Below, piece by piece: positions 52,568-61,065 of a stretch of 62,328 nt of DNA; within the stretch, counting starts at the first letter, position 1, and every line of letters starts with the position of its first letter. The position numbers and the translations under genes are program-made. This stretch comes from Salinicola salarius (GTDB lineage Bacteria; Pseudomonadota; Gammaproteobacteria; Pseudomonadales; Halomonadaceae): contig NZ_NHOU01000021.1 of assembly GCF_002179555.1 (NCBI RefSeq), positions 1-62,328 of the forward strand, given 5' to 3'. A model generated the notes under the pieces. It was not told the origin of the DNA and did not search any database. It saw only the letters and a program-made list of their open reading frames with translations.

Positions 52568-54397
52568 TCACGCACCGGTATCGGCCGGCCGTGAACGATG
52601 CGCGAAATGTCGCGTGTTCTTGTAGGGCATCTTCATGTAGCCGGACACGCCGAGCCCGTCGATCTGCGGCACCGCCGCCAGCAGCGTCTCCAGACAGCCG
52701 CGGAATTCTTGCTCCCGGGCCGGATCGAGCAGGCGATAGTAGCTGTGGATCTTCAGGTGGGTCGGCAACGCCTCGAAGATGATCATGCCGGTGTGATGAA
52801 TGGCGTTGAGTCGCGACAGCGCCTCGATCATCACCGGCGGCAGGCGCAGGAACTCCTCGGGATCCGGGCCATCCTCGAAGTAGGAGTGCTCGCGGCTGGC
52901 GTCCTCCAGCTCCGGCGTCGGGCTGACCTCGTAGGGAATCGCGCAGCCGGGCTCGGGCACGAACGGCCGGGAAGCGTCATCGCGATCGATGTGCAGGGTG
53001 CGCCGGGCGTTGAACAGGCACGCCTTGAACACGCCATCGCGGCGGCGGATCGCCCGGGCCAGGGTGATCATGTTGTTCACCGCCGCGACGAACGCCGTCC
53101 GGAGCGACGGTTCGTTGAGACTCAGCGTGGTATCGAATTCCACGCCCGCCTCGCTCCAGCGCACCGCCAGGCCGCCCACCACCGGATACTTCCCCAGCCG
53201 CCCGACCGAGACCAGAAAGGCCTTTTCGAGATCGCCCATGCCCTGCATGAAATGCTTGTAGTAGCGATCGAACTGGACGTCATTGATCGCACTCAAGGTG
53301 TCGTCGCGGTCCCGCCCGCGCAGTGACGTATCGTGCAGCACGTCCTCGCGCAGAAAGGCCTTGCGCGAGCTGTAGACCACCGTCTCGATCTCTTGCTCCA
53401 GCGAGCGCACCCACACCGGCACCAGCGGGATTTCCGGCACCGCCTGCGGCTCACGGATGATGGTGCGGGCGATGCGCGGCATATGCTCGAGAAAGTAGTC
53501 CCCGGCCCGACGGCGCAGCGCGGCGTCTTCGCTGAGCATGGCATCCAGCATCCGGGCGAACTCGATCGGCAGGCCCAGCGAGGTTGCCGGGATCGTCCCG
53601 TGGCCGAAGCGGCTGGACTGCGCGGTCGCCAGCGCATAGAGGGTCGCGGCGGCGCCCTGCTCATCGAAGCGTGGCGACGACAACGCACCGTTCAACTGTT
53701 CGTCGCCGATATAGTAGACGTCGCCCATGCGGGCGTTGGTGTGCTGGAGATCGGCGGACATCAGCTCCATCACGTTACGCGACAGGAACTGGCCTTCGGC
53801 ATCGAGCTGGGCGAAGACCGAGGAGCCCCAGTCGATCAGCGCGATCTGCTCGGTCCGCGCATCGAACATCAGATTCGAGGGTTTGATGTCTCCGTGCACG
53901 ACCACGCGCCCCTCGGCGGATTCACGGCGTAGCGTGCGCAGGATGTCCGCCAGCTGCGCCGCGATCCTGATCAACAGGCGTGGCGCCAGCCGCCCCTCGC
54001 GCAGCGAGAACTCCTCCAGATTGATGCCCGGCGCGCGCGCCATCACCAGCATCGCCTGATGGCGCAGGGTGCGATAGGCGATCAGTCTGGGAACGAGGGG
54101 ATGATCGACCTGTTCGAGCATGAACGCCTCCTCCTCGAGGCGCTCGTGAAAAGACTGCGGCAGGTTCTGGCGGGTGAACTTGAACACATGGCTGTCGCCG
54201 GCGCCGTCGATGCCCGCGAAGACGAACCCGTAGGCGCCCTTGCCGATCAGCTCGACCTCCCGGTAGCCGACCTGGGCGAGCTGATGCCGACAGCGCTCGA
54301 TCCACTCCCGCAGCTGTCGCGCCTGGCTCTGGCTGAGCAGGTAAACCGACTGCTCCTCGGGAATGTAGAACTGCTGCAGCTCCGTCGGCTCGTTCAT
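52568..54397 (-). CDS. Eukaryotic-type Ser/Thr protein kinase with unknown C-terminal domain, last gene of the bkd operon
   Basis: 609 aa. Kinase motifs: glycine loop IGKGAYGFVF (51-60), Lys73 in VFKF, an acidic helix (residues 88-95) for the Lys-Glu salt bridge, catalytic HGDIKPSN (168-175, Gly in place of the Arg of HRD) and DWG (189-191) instead of DFG. All catalytic residues are present, so it should be active. Residues ~310-609 match no family I know and carry no membrane segment or PASTA repeat, so it is probably cytoplasmic. It starts 17 bp after the bkdB stop with no terminator between. Location suggests it phosphorylates the BCKD complex or controls it; that is an inference. Confidence 0.8.
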   Translation of the reverse strand: MNEPTELQQFYIPEEQSVYLLSQSQARQLREWIERCRHQLAQVGYREVELIGKGAYGFVFAGIDGAGDSHVFKFTRQNLPQSFHERLEEEAFMLEQVDHPLVPRLIAYRTLRHQAMLVMARAPGINLEEFSLREGRLAPRLLIRIAAQLADILRTLRRESAEGRVVVHGDIKPSNLMFDARTEQIALIDWGSSVFAQLDAEGQFLSRNVMELMSADLQHTNARMGDVYYIGDEQLNGALSSPRFDEQGAAATLYALATAQSSRFGHGTIPATSLGLPIEFARMLDAMLSEDAALRRRAGDYFLEHMPRIARTIIREPQAVPEIPLVPVWVRSLEQEIETVVYSSRKAFLREDVLHDTSLRGRDRDDTLSAINDVQFDRYYKHFMQGMGDLEKAFLVSVGRLGKYPVVGGLAVRWSEAGVEFDTTLSLNEPSLRTAFVAAVNNMITLARAIRRRDGVFKACLFNARRTLHIDRDDASRPFVPEPGCAIPYEVSPTPELEDASREHSYFEDGPDPEEFLRLPPVMIEALSRLNAIHHTGMIIFEALPTHLKIHSYYRLLDPAREQEFRGCLETLLAAVPQIDGLGVSGYMKMPYKNTRHFAHRSRPADTGA

Positions 54398-54414
54398 GGG
54401 TGTTCGCTCAAAAC

Positions 54415-56043
54415 TCAGCGCAGATCGGCCAGCATCGTCTCGGGCGCCTCCAGGTAGCCCTTCCAGCGATTGCAGAAACGCGCCATGGTGCCGCCATCCA
54501 GCACTCGATGGTCGCCGGACCAGGTCACGGTCATGATCGATCGCGCCACCACGTTGCCGTCGGCATCGAAGCGCGGCAACCGCTGAACCCGGCCGAGCGC
54601 GACGATCGCCACCTCCGGCGCGTTGATGATCGGCATGGCGTAGGTGCCGCCCAGCACGCCGATGTTGGAGATGCTGATGGTGCCGCCCTTCAGATCGCCG
54701 GGTTCGACTCGCCCCTCGCGGGCCGCCCGGGTCAGGCGTTCCACCTCGCTCGCCACTTCGCGCAGGCTCAGTCGCTCGACGTGCTTGACGTTGGGCACCA
54801 GCAGGCCGCTGGCGCTGTCCACCGCCATGCCGATATTGCAGGCGGCCTGATAATGGATGGCGTCGGCTGCCGCACTGAGCCGGCAGTTGAGCAGCGGAAA
54901 CGTCGTCACCGCCAGCGCCAGCGCCTTCATCAACAGCGGCATCAGCGTCAACCGCTCACCGCGCGCCTCGAAATCGCCCTTGAGGCGTTCCCGCAGCGCC
55001 AGCAACTCGGTGACGTCGAACTCGTCGCCGTAGGCAAAATGCGGAATCGTGGCTGCGGCCTCGCTCATTCGCTTGGCCATGACGGCACGCACGCCGCGCA
55101 GCGGCTCGGTCCGCTCGTCGGAGGCAAGGTCCGGCGCTGGCGTTCCACGTCCCGGCGTTGCGGCTTTCGGCTGTGAATCCTGCGGTTCCGCGCGGTGCTG
55201 TTCCTGACGCTTTTCATGTTGCTGCTGGAACGCCAGCACGTCCTCCTTGAGCACCCGGCCATCCTTGCCGCTGCCGGCAATCTCCTCGAGGCGCACGCCA
55301 AGCTCGCGCACCCGGCGACGTACCGCCGGGCTGGCGGGAATGCGTCGCTGGCCGTCGCCGGCCCTGCTCTCCGCTGCCGCACCGGTATCGCCCGAATCAG
55401 GCCCCGCGTCACCGTCGCCATCGCCGTCGGTGGCCCGAGGCACGTACGCGAACAGCGGCGCATGGACTCTGGCGACCTCGTCGAGCTGGCAATACCGGCG
55501 CACCAGCCGGCCCGCTTCCGGCGCGGTGATCTCCATCACCGCCTTGTCGGTGCTGACCTCGACCACCGGCTGGTCCTCGGCGATCTCGTCGCCCTCCTCG
55601 ACCCGCCAGGCCACTACCTCGCACTCGACGATCCCTTCACCCAGATCGGGCAGAATGAAATCCTTCGACGCCGCCGATTCTGTCTTGTCCGCATTCGGTC
55701 CGGGCGGCTGTGGGGATTCGTCTTCGGGGGTCGCGGCGATCGGCTCGGGTGGCCTAGCGTCGTGGTCGGATCGAGCGCCGGAATCGGATGATCGGGCGCT
55801 CTCGTCGAGGCTTTCGATGGCGAACAGTGGCGCGTGAACCCGGGCCGTTTCGCCTTCACGAACGTAGAGCCGCGTGACGCGCCCGGCCTCGGGGGCGGGA
55901 ATCTCCACCAGCGCCTTGTCGGTGGTGACCTCGGCGACGGACTGATCCTCGGCGATGGTATCGCCCTCGCTGACCAGCCACTTCACCACTTCGCACTCGA
56001 CGATGCCTTCACCGATATCGGGTAGTAGGAAATCGCTCATCAT
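54415..56043 (-). CDS. bkdB: Branched-chain 2-oxoacid dehydrogenase E2 (lipoyl transacylase), two lipoyl domains
   Basis: Core of the BCKD complex; transfers acyl groups from E1 to CoA. 542 aa with two lipoyl domains (lipoyl Lys43 in TDKALVE and Lys167 in TDKAVME), linkers rich in Pro/Asp/Glu, a peripheral-subunit-binding domain (ASPAVRRRVRELGVRLEEIAGSGKDGR) and the catalytic domain with HRVLDGG near the end. Most Bkd E2 proteins have one lipoyl domain, so two is unusual but known in related complexes. Six bases separate it from bkdA2. Confidence 0.92.
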   Translation of the reverse strand: MMSDFLLPDIGEGIVECEVVKWLVSEGDTIAEDQSVAEVTTDKALVEIPAPEAGRVTRLYVREGETARVHAPLFAIESLDESARSSDSGARSDHDARPPEPIAATPEDESPQPPGPNADKTESAASKDFILPDLGEGIVECEVVAWRVEEGDEIAEDQPVVEVSTDKAVMEITAPEAGRLVRRYCQLDEVARVHAPLFAYVPRATDGDGDGDAGPDSGDTGAAAESRAGDGQRRIPASPAVRRRVRELGVRLEEIAGSGKDGRVLKEDVLAFQQQHEKRQEQHRAEPQDSQPKAATPGRGTPAPDLASDERTEPLRGVRAVMAKRMSEAAATIPHFAYGDEFDVTELLALRERLKGDFEARGERLTLMPLLMKALALAVTTFPLLNCRLSAAADAIHYQAACNIGMAVDSASGLLVPNVKHVERLSLREVASEVERLTRAAREGRVEPGDLKGGTISISNIGVLGGTYAMPIINAPEVAIVALGRVQRLPRFDADGNVVARSIMTVTWSGDHRVLDGGTMARFCNRWKGYLEAPETMLADLR

Positions 56044-56049
56044 CGCTCC

Positions 56050-57027
56050 TCAGAAGTCCATCGTGCGGTGGATGGCATCGAACACCTTCAGCGGCCCCGG
56101 CATGTACTCCTTCTCGAGCGTCAGCGGGAACGGCGTGTCGAGCCCGGTGACGCGCTCGATCGGCGACTCCAGATAGAGAAAGCAGCGTTGCTGAATGGTA
56201 GCGGCGATCTCGGCGGCGAATCCGCCGGTCAACGGCGCCTCGTGGCTGACGACCAGGCGCCCGGTCTTGAATACCGATGCCGCCACCGTCTCGATATCCC
56301 ACGGCACGATGGTTCGCAGGTCGATCAGTTCGCAGGAGATACCTGACTTCTCGGCCATCTCGGCGGCCTGTTCGATCACTTCCATCTGCGCGCCCCAGGC
56401 CAGCAGCGTGATGTCGCTGCCCTCCTTGACGACTTCCGCCTGACGCAGCGGCAACTCGTAGTCGTCATCCGGCACCTCGCCCACCGAGGCGCGATAGAGC
56501 CGCTTGGGCTCGAAGAAGATCACCGGATCCGGCGAGCGGATCGAGGCCAGCAACAACCCCTTGGCCTGGTACGGGTTGCGCGGCACCACCACCGTCAGCC
56601 CCGGCGTATGAGCGAAATACCCCTCCGGCGACTGGGAGTGATAATGGCCGCCGGCGATCCCGCCGCCGTAGGGCGCCCGCACGGTCAGGCCACCGACATC
56701 GAACAGGCTGCCGGAGCGATAGCGGAACTTGGCGGTCTCGTTCACCAGCTGATCGAACGCCGGATAGATGTAATCGGCGAACTGGATCTCGGCCACTGGC
56801 ACCGAACCCTGCGCCGCCAGGCCGTTGGCGAAGCCGACGATGCCCTGCTCCACCAGCGGCGTATTGAAGCAGCGCTCGCGACCGTATTTTTCCTGCAGAT
56901 GACTGGTGGCACGGAACACACCGCCGAACACGCCGACATCCTCGCCGAAGCAGAGCACGCGCTCATCCAGAGCCATGGCGGTATCCAGCGCGTTGTTGAC
57001 GGCCTGGAGCAGATTCATCCGGCTCAT
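56050..57027 (-). CDS. bkdA2: Branched-chain 2-oxoacid dehydrogenase E1 beta
   Basis: Beta subunit of the thiamine-diphosphate decarboxylase. From ATG 57027 ([15 protein letters not shown]) it has 325 aa. Family motifs: [36 protein letters not shown], and [17 protein letters not shown] overlaps the bkdA1 stop (ATGA), so the subunits are made together. Confidence 0.93.
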   Translation of the reverse strand: MSRMNLLQAVNNALDTAMALDERVLCFGEDVGVFGGVFRATSHLQEKYGRERCFNTPLVEQGIVGFANGLAAQGSVPVAEIQFADYIYPAFDQLVNETAKFRYRSGSLFDVGGLTVRAPYGGGIAGGHYHSQSPEGYFAHTPGLTVVVPRNPYQAKGLLLASIRSPDPVIFFEPKRLYRASVGEVPDDDYELPLRQAEVVKEGSDITLLAWGAQMEVIEQAAEMAEKSGISCELIDLRTIVPWDIETVAASVFKTGRLVVSHEAPLTGGFAAEIAATIQQRCFLYLESPIERVTGLDTPFPLTLEKEYMPGPLKVFDAIHRTMDF

Positions 57028-58232
57028 GGCTGGCCCTCCTTCCCGATACCGCCATCCAGCCACGGCGCGCTTCTGGGATAAGCCTCGGGATGACGGCGAA
57101 TATGCGCTTCCAGCGTTTCGAGCTGCTCACGCAGCAGCGGCGGCGTCTCGGCATAGACATCGCTGACCAGCGTCTCGAGTGCCGGCGGGCGGCGCTTTTC
57201 GGCCTGCTTCATGGTTTCCAGCACCTCGCGGCGCAGCGACTCGGTCAGTTCGCGTTCTTCGTCCTCGTTCCACCAGCCGCGATCGAGCAGCCAGCGCTGC
57301 ATCCGCCGCAGCGGGTCTTTCTTGTGCCACGCTTCCTCTTCCTTCTTGCTGCGATAGCCGGACGGATCGTCGGAGGAGGAATGGGCGGCCAGGCGATAGG
57401 TCATCGCCTCGATCAGCACCGGCTCGTTCTCTTCGACCGCCAGTCGCCGCGCCTCGCGGGTCGCCTCGTATACCGCCAGGATGTCGTTGCCATCGACGCG
57501 GATCGACTGCATGCGATAGCCGAAGGCGCGGGCGGCGACGCCATCGCCGGCGAACTGCTCGGTGACCGGCGTGGAGATGGCGTAGCCGTTGTTCCGGCAC
57601 AGAAAGATCACCGGCACCTTGTGTACCGATGCCATGTTGAGCGCGGCGTGGAAGTCCCCTTCCGAGGCCGCGCCTTCGCCGAAGATCGTCAGCGTGCAGT
57701 GGCCCTTGCCGGCCAGCTTCTGGCCGTAGGCGTAGCCGGTGGCCTGGGGAATCTGGGTCGCCAGCGGCGAGGAGATCGTCAGGTAGTGGAGATCCCGCGA
57801 GCCGTAGTGGATCGGCATCTGGCGGCCGTGGGCGGTGTCGCGCTCGTTGCCGAACAGCTGGTTCATGAACTCGTCGGTGGTGAAGCCGCGATAGGCCAGC
57901 GCCCCCTGCTCGCGGTACTGGGCCATGATCATGTCGGCGTCGTCCAGCGCCGCCGTGCTGCCGATCACGGCCGCCTCCTCGCCGGTACACTGCATGTAGA
58001 AGCTGAGCCGCCCCTGACGCTGGGCCGCCATCATGCGCTCGTCGAGCACCCGGGTGTAGAGCATGGCGCGATAGATGCGCCGCGCGGTGGTTTCGTCGAG
58101 AGAGGTCGACCCGGCATCCGCGTAGACGGTGCCATCGGGCTTGAGCAGGGTAAAGACAGGGATCTGGATGTCGTCGCCATTGGCGAAGGTTGGTTTGTGC
58201 ACCGGTTTCGCCGTGGATCGGTTCGTCTTCAT
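57024..58232 (-). CDS. bkdA1: Branched-chain 2-oxoacid dehydrogenase E1 alpha
   Basis: Alpha subunit with the thiamine-diphosphate motif [15 protein letters not shown] ... NN (185-215). From ATG 58232 (AGGA about nine bases before) it is 402 aa. The loop with [12 protein letters not shown] (284-295) corresponds to the phosphorylation loop of mammalian E1 alpha, which is phosphorylated by BCKD kinase; serines are kept at both equivalent sites. First gene of a four-gene unit with bkdA2, bkdB and the kinase. E3 (lpd) is absent from the window. Confidence 0.93.
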   Translation of the reverse strand: MKTNRSTAKPVHKPTFANGDDIQIPVFTLLKPDGTVYADAGSTSLDETTARRIYRAMLYTRVLDERMMAAQRQGRLSFYMQCTGEEAAVIGSTAALDDADMIMAQYREQGALAYRGFTTDEFMNQLFGNERDTAHGRQMPIHYGSRDLHYLTISSPLATQIPQATGYAYGQKLAGKGHCTLTIFGEGAASEGDFHAALNMASVHKVPVIFLCRNNGYAISTPVTEQFAGDGVAARAFGYRMQSIRVDGNDILAVYEATREARRLAVEENEPVLIEAMTYRLAAHSSSDDPSGYRSKKEEEAWHKKDPLRRMQRWLLDRGWWNEDEERELTESLRREVLETMKQAEKRRPPALETLVSDVYAETPPLLREQLETLEAHIRRHPEAYPRSAPWLDGGIGKEGQP

Positions 58233-58347
58233 CTGATGCTTCCTGAGATCGATGACCGAGGTTCGAGCCGCCTCGTGAGCCGCTCTTTCCCGTGAGCCCG
58301 ACAAGTCGGGAAACGACCGGTTTCAACGGCCGATTCGATCTATAACC

Positions 58348-58363
58348 TTGACGTTAATGTCAA
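58348..58363. promoter_or_regulatory. Palindrome in the bkd / SDR divergent promoter region
   Basis: TTGACGTTAATGTCAA is palindromic with one mismatched pair. It lies 116 bp upstream of bkdA1 and 99 bp upstream of the divergent dehydrogenase gene. It resembles the ACGT-type palindromes reported for the MerR-family branched-chain catabolism regulator LiuR, from memory. A TTGACA-like -35 lies inside it on the minus strand with TCGAAT 19 bp on, a MerR-style spacing, but this is weak. Confidence 0.5.
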
Positions 58364-58461
58364 CTTGTCGCCATCCGACCTTGGTCTTTCAGCACTAGGT
58401 CCTATTTCCCGGTCGCGTTGCCATCGCTAGAACAGGTCAAGATTCCACTCGGGAGATCCCC

Positions 58462-59232
58462 ATGCAACTGGCTGAGCGCACCTTCATCGTCACCGGCGGC
58501 GGCTCCGGGCTGGGCGCCGCCACGGCGCGGATGCTGGTCGAGGCCGGTGGCAACGTGGCGCTGGTCGATCACGATGCCGCAGCAGCCACGGCGATGACCC
58601 GGACACTGGGTGACCACGCGCTGGCGATAGACGCGGACGTCACCCGCGAAGCGGACGGCGAACGGGCGATCACCGCTACGCGAGAGCGCTTCGGCGCCAT
58701 TCACGGTTTGATCAACTGCGCCGGTGTCGCGCCGGCGGAGAAGATCCACGGCAAGCGCGGCGTGCATGGCCTCGACAGCTTCCGCCGCGCGATCGACATC
58801 AACCTGATCGGCACCTTCAACATGCTGCGCCTGGCGGTCGCGGCAATGCTCGAACATCCGGCGGAAGACGACGACGGCGAGCGCGGCGTGGTGATCAACA
58901 CCGCCTCGGTGGCCGCGTTCGAGGGCCAGATCGGCCAGGCCGCCTATGCGGCCTCCAAGGCCGGCGTGGTCGGGATGACGCTGCCCGCCGCCCGCGAACT
59001 GGCCTCATCCGGCATCCGTGTCATGGCGATCGCTCCCGGCATCTTCGACACCGCGATGATGCAAGGCATGCCCGCCGAGGTGCGCGACGGCCTCAACGCC
59101 AAGGTACCGTTTCCCAGGCGCATGGGTCACGCCGAGGAATACGCCTCGCTGGTGCGCCAGATCCTCGAGAACCGCTACCTCAACGGGGAGGTGATCAGGC
59201 TCGACGGCGGCATTCGCATGTCGGCTACGTAG
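58462..59232 (+). CDS. 3-hydroxyacyl-CoA dehydrogenase, HSD10-type SDR
   Basis: Short-chain dehydrogenase (256 aa) resembling 17-beta-HSD10/2-methyl-3-hydroxybutyryl-CoA dehydrogenase, a step of isoleucine degradation. NAD-binding TGGGSGLG (11-18), an NCAG motif and catalytic NTASVA ... YAASK are present. GGGAG precedes the ATG by 8 bases. The thiolase downstream and divergent bkd genes agree with an isoleucine-catabolism role, but substrate is inferred. Confidence 0.87.
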   Translation: MQLAERTFIVTGGGSGLGAATARMLVEAGGNVALVDHDAAAATAMTRTLGDHALAIDADVTREADGERAITATRERFGAIHGLINCAGVAPAEKIHGKRGVHGLDSFRRAIDINLIGTFNMLRLAVAAMLEHPAEDDDGERGVVINTASVAAFEGQIGQAAYAASKAGVVGMTLPAARELASSGIRVMAIAPGIFDTAMMQGMPAEVRDGLNAKVPFPRRMGHAEEYASLVRQILENRYLNGEVIRLDGGIRMSAT

Positions 59233-59549
59233 AACAGGGCTGCGAGAGCGGGCGGTGCGTGAAACCGATCCAGGCAAAACACCGCCGGGGCAATCGGGAC
59301 CGCCTGTCGAAACGACGCCGTGCGGAGAGCGGCGAATAGGGTCTTGCGACAGGGATGTCGCAAGAGGCGCACCAGGACAAGGATGTCCGTGTGCACCGAC
59401 CCGATCATTCGCCGATCGAACGAACGGGGCTTCGTCGTTTTGTGGCGGCATTAGAGGGGGAGCGGCGAGGGGGTGAGCGTTAAACCCCATCGTCATCAGG
59501 GTCTGAAGTTGAATAAGCGGCAGCCGGTACGCTATCAGGAGTCATTGTC
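59233..59549. other. 317 bp intergenic region with a long imperfect palindrome
   Basis: No convincing gene is seen. Most of it (about 59307-59441) is a structured element described separately. The final 50 bases hold AGGAG (59539-59543) just before the thiolase ATG. Short open frames here have no recognisable similarity and look like products of the palindrome. Confidence 0.7.
59307..59441. repeat. Long imperfect palindrome with two nested hairpins
   Basis: Outer arms (GAAACGACGCCG and CGTCGTTTTG side; CGGCGAAT...GGGTC and GACCC...ATTCGCCG) pair across the element. In the middle stand a perfect 8 bp hairpin, CTTGCGAC-AGGGAT-GTCGCAAG (59343-59364), and a second hairpin with GGAC-AAGGAT-GTCC at its tip (59366-59397). 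Both loops carry (A)GGAT. I believe similar elements are dispersed in Halomonadaceae genomes, but only one copy is here. Confidence 0.65.
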
Positions 59550-60755
59550 ATGAATATCGAAGACCCGATTGTCATCGTCGGCGCCAAACGCACGCCGATG
59601 GGCGCTTTTCAGGGCGCGCTCGGCGGACTGAGCTGCCCGCAACTGGGCGCGGCGGCGATCCGCGGCGCGCTCGAGCAATCCGGACTGCCGCCGGACGCCG
59701 TCGACGAGCTAGTCATCAATGAAGTGCTCATGGGCTGCGTGCTGCCGGCGGGCCTCGGCCAGGCGCCGGCCCGCCAGGCGGCACTCGGCGCAGGGCTCGC
59801 CGAATCGACGCCCTGCACCACCGTCAACAAGATGTGTGGCTCCGGCATGAAGGCGATCATGCAGGCGTTCGATGCGCTGCGCCTGGAGAGCGCCACGCAC
59901 GCCCTCGCCGGCGGCATGGAGAGCATGAGCAACGCCCCCTACCTGCTGCCCAAGGCGCGTGCCGGGCTACGTATGGGGCATGCCCAGGTGCTCGATCACA
60001 TGTTTCTCGATGGGCTCGAGGACGCCTACGAGCCGGGCCGGCTGATGGGCACCTACGCCGAAGCGTGCGCCGAAGCGTTCGGCTTCACCCGCGAAGCCCA
60101 GGACGACTACGCCATCGCCTCGCTGACCCGGGCCAGACGGGCGATCGAATCCGGCGTGTTCGCCAGCGAGATCGTGGCGCTGGAGGCGCCGGCCGGGCGC
60201 GGTACGGATCGCGTCGAGCACGACGAGGCGCCGTACAAGGCCAATATCGACCGCATCGCGCAATTGAAACCGGCCTTTCGCGACGGCGGCACGGTCACCG
60301 CCGCCAACTCGAGCTCGATCTCCGACGGCGCCGCGGCGCTGGTGCTGATGCGCCAGCGCGAGGCCGAGCGGCTGGGGCTGACGCCGCTGGCCCGGATCCA
60401 CGGCCATGTCAGCCACGCCATGCGCCCCGGCGACTTCCCGGTGGCCCCGATCCACGCCATCCGCAAGCTGCACGAACGGCTCGGCTGGTCGCGGGAGAAC
60501 GTCGATCTCTACGAGATCAACGAAGCCTTCGCGGTGGTGGCCATGGCGGCGATGCGTGAACTCGGCCTCGATCACGCGCGAGTCAACGTTCACGGCGGCG
60601 CCTGCGCGCTGGGCCATCCCATCGGCGCCTCTGGTGCGCGGATCGTGGTCACGCTGCTCAACGCGCTGACGCATCACGGCATGACACGCGGCGTGGCGGC
60701 GATCTGCATCGGCGGTGGAGAGGCCACGGCTGTGGGGATCGAGAGGTTGAGATAG
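59550..60755 (+). CDS. Acetyl-CoA C-acyltransferase (thiolase)
   Basis: Thiolase of 401 aa that probably splits 2-methylacetoacetyl-CoA or acetoacetyl-CoA. Nucleophile Cys96 in NKMCGSGMKA, His in NEAFAV region and the GGACALGHPIGASGAR loop with the second catalytic Cys-His are intact. The position between an HSD10-type dehydrogenase and an acyl-CoA synthetase remnant supports fatty- or branched-acid catabolism. Confidence 0.93.
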   Translation: MNIEDPIVIVGAKRTPMGAFQGALGGLSCPQLGAAAIRGALEQSGLPPDAVDELVINEVLMGCVLPAGLGQAPARQAALGAGLAESTPCTTVNKMCGSGMKAIMQAFDALRLESATHALAGGMESMSNAPYLLPKARAGLRMGHAQVLDHMFLDGLEDAYEPGRLMGTYAEACAEAFGFTREAQDDYAIASLTRARRAIESGVFASEIVALEAPAGRGTDRVEHDEAPYKANIDRIAQLKPAFRDGGTVTAANSSSISDGAAALVLMRQREAERLGLTPLARIHGHVSHAMRPGDFPVAPIHAIRKLHERLGWSRENVDLYEINEAFAVVAMAAMRELGLDHARVNVHGGACALGHPIGASGARIVVTLLNALTHHGMTRGVAAICIGGGEATAVGIERLR

Positions 60756-60771
60756 AGCTATGAACGAGTAA

Positions 60772-60942
60772 GGCCCGCGCACCTCTTGCCGCGATCGCAT
60801 CGCCCACCACAAGATTCCACACTACGTCAGATTCGTTGACGCGTTTCCGATAACCGTCAGCGGCAAGGTACAGAAATTTGGCATGCGACGAGTCAGGAGC
60901 TGGGGCTCGGCGACTAGCCGTTTCTTGTCTGAATCAAAATGA
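60772..60942 (+). pseudogene. 3' remnant of an AMP-binding acyl-CoA synthetase
   Basis: The plus-strand frame reads [18 protein letters not shown], then [16 protein letters not shown], a clear match to the C-terminal signature of long- and medium-chain acyl-CoA ligases (IAHYKIPRY...TGKIQKF). Everything upstream (about 500 codons) is missing: a stop codon lies at 60769-60771 and the thiolase ends at 60755. Similarity fades after about 60888, after which the frame runs to TGA at 60940. This looks like a deletion or insertion scar in a former thiolase-ligase operon. Confidence 0.8.
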
Positions 60943-61030
60943 TGAGCCCGAATATCTCCGGCTTGTTCATAGGCCAGTTTTGGGTCTCCCTCTCGCCAGC
61001 GAAAATCTGCTCTAACCAGACTCCCTAGCA

Positions 61031-61065
61031 AAAACTAAAGAAGACTAGTATTTTTCCTTAGTTTT
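61031..61065. promoter_or_regulatory. Inverted repeat before the ATPase gene
   Basis: AAAACTAA (61031-61038) and TTAGTTTT (61058-61065) pair perfectly around a 19-base, AT-rich centre that contains CTAGTATTTTT. It stands 37 bp upstream of the ATPase ATG and may be an operator, a promoter with autoregulation, or a terminator for upstream transcripts. Confidence 0.45.

Noticed and set aside
59005-59496. Minus-strand open frame over the SDR end and following gap
   Set aside because: It arises from the long palindrome and the antisense of the SDR gene; no protein similarity recognised.
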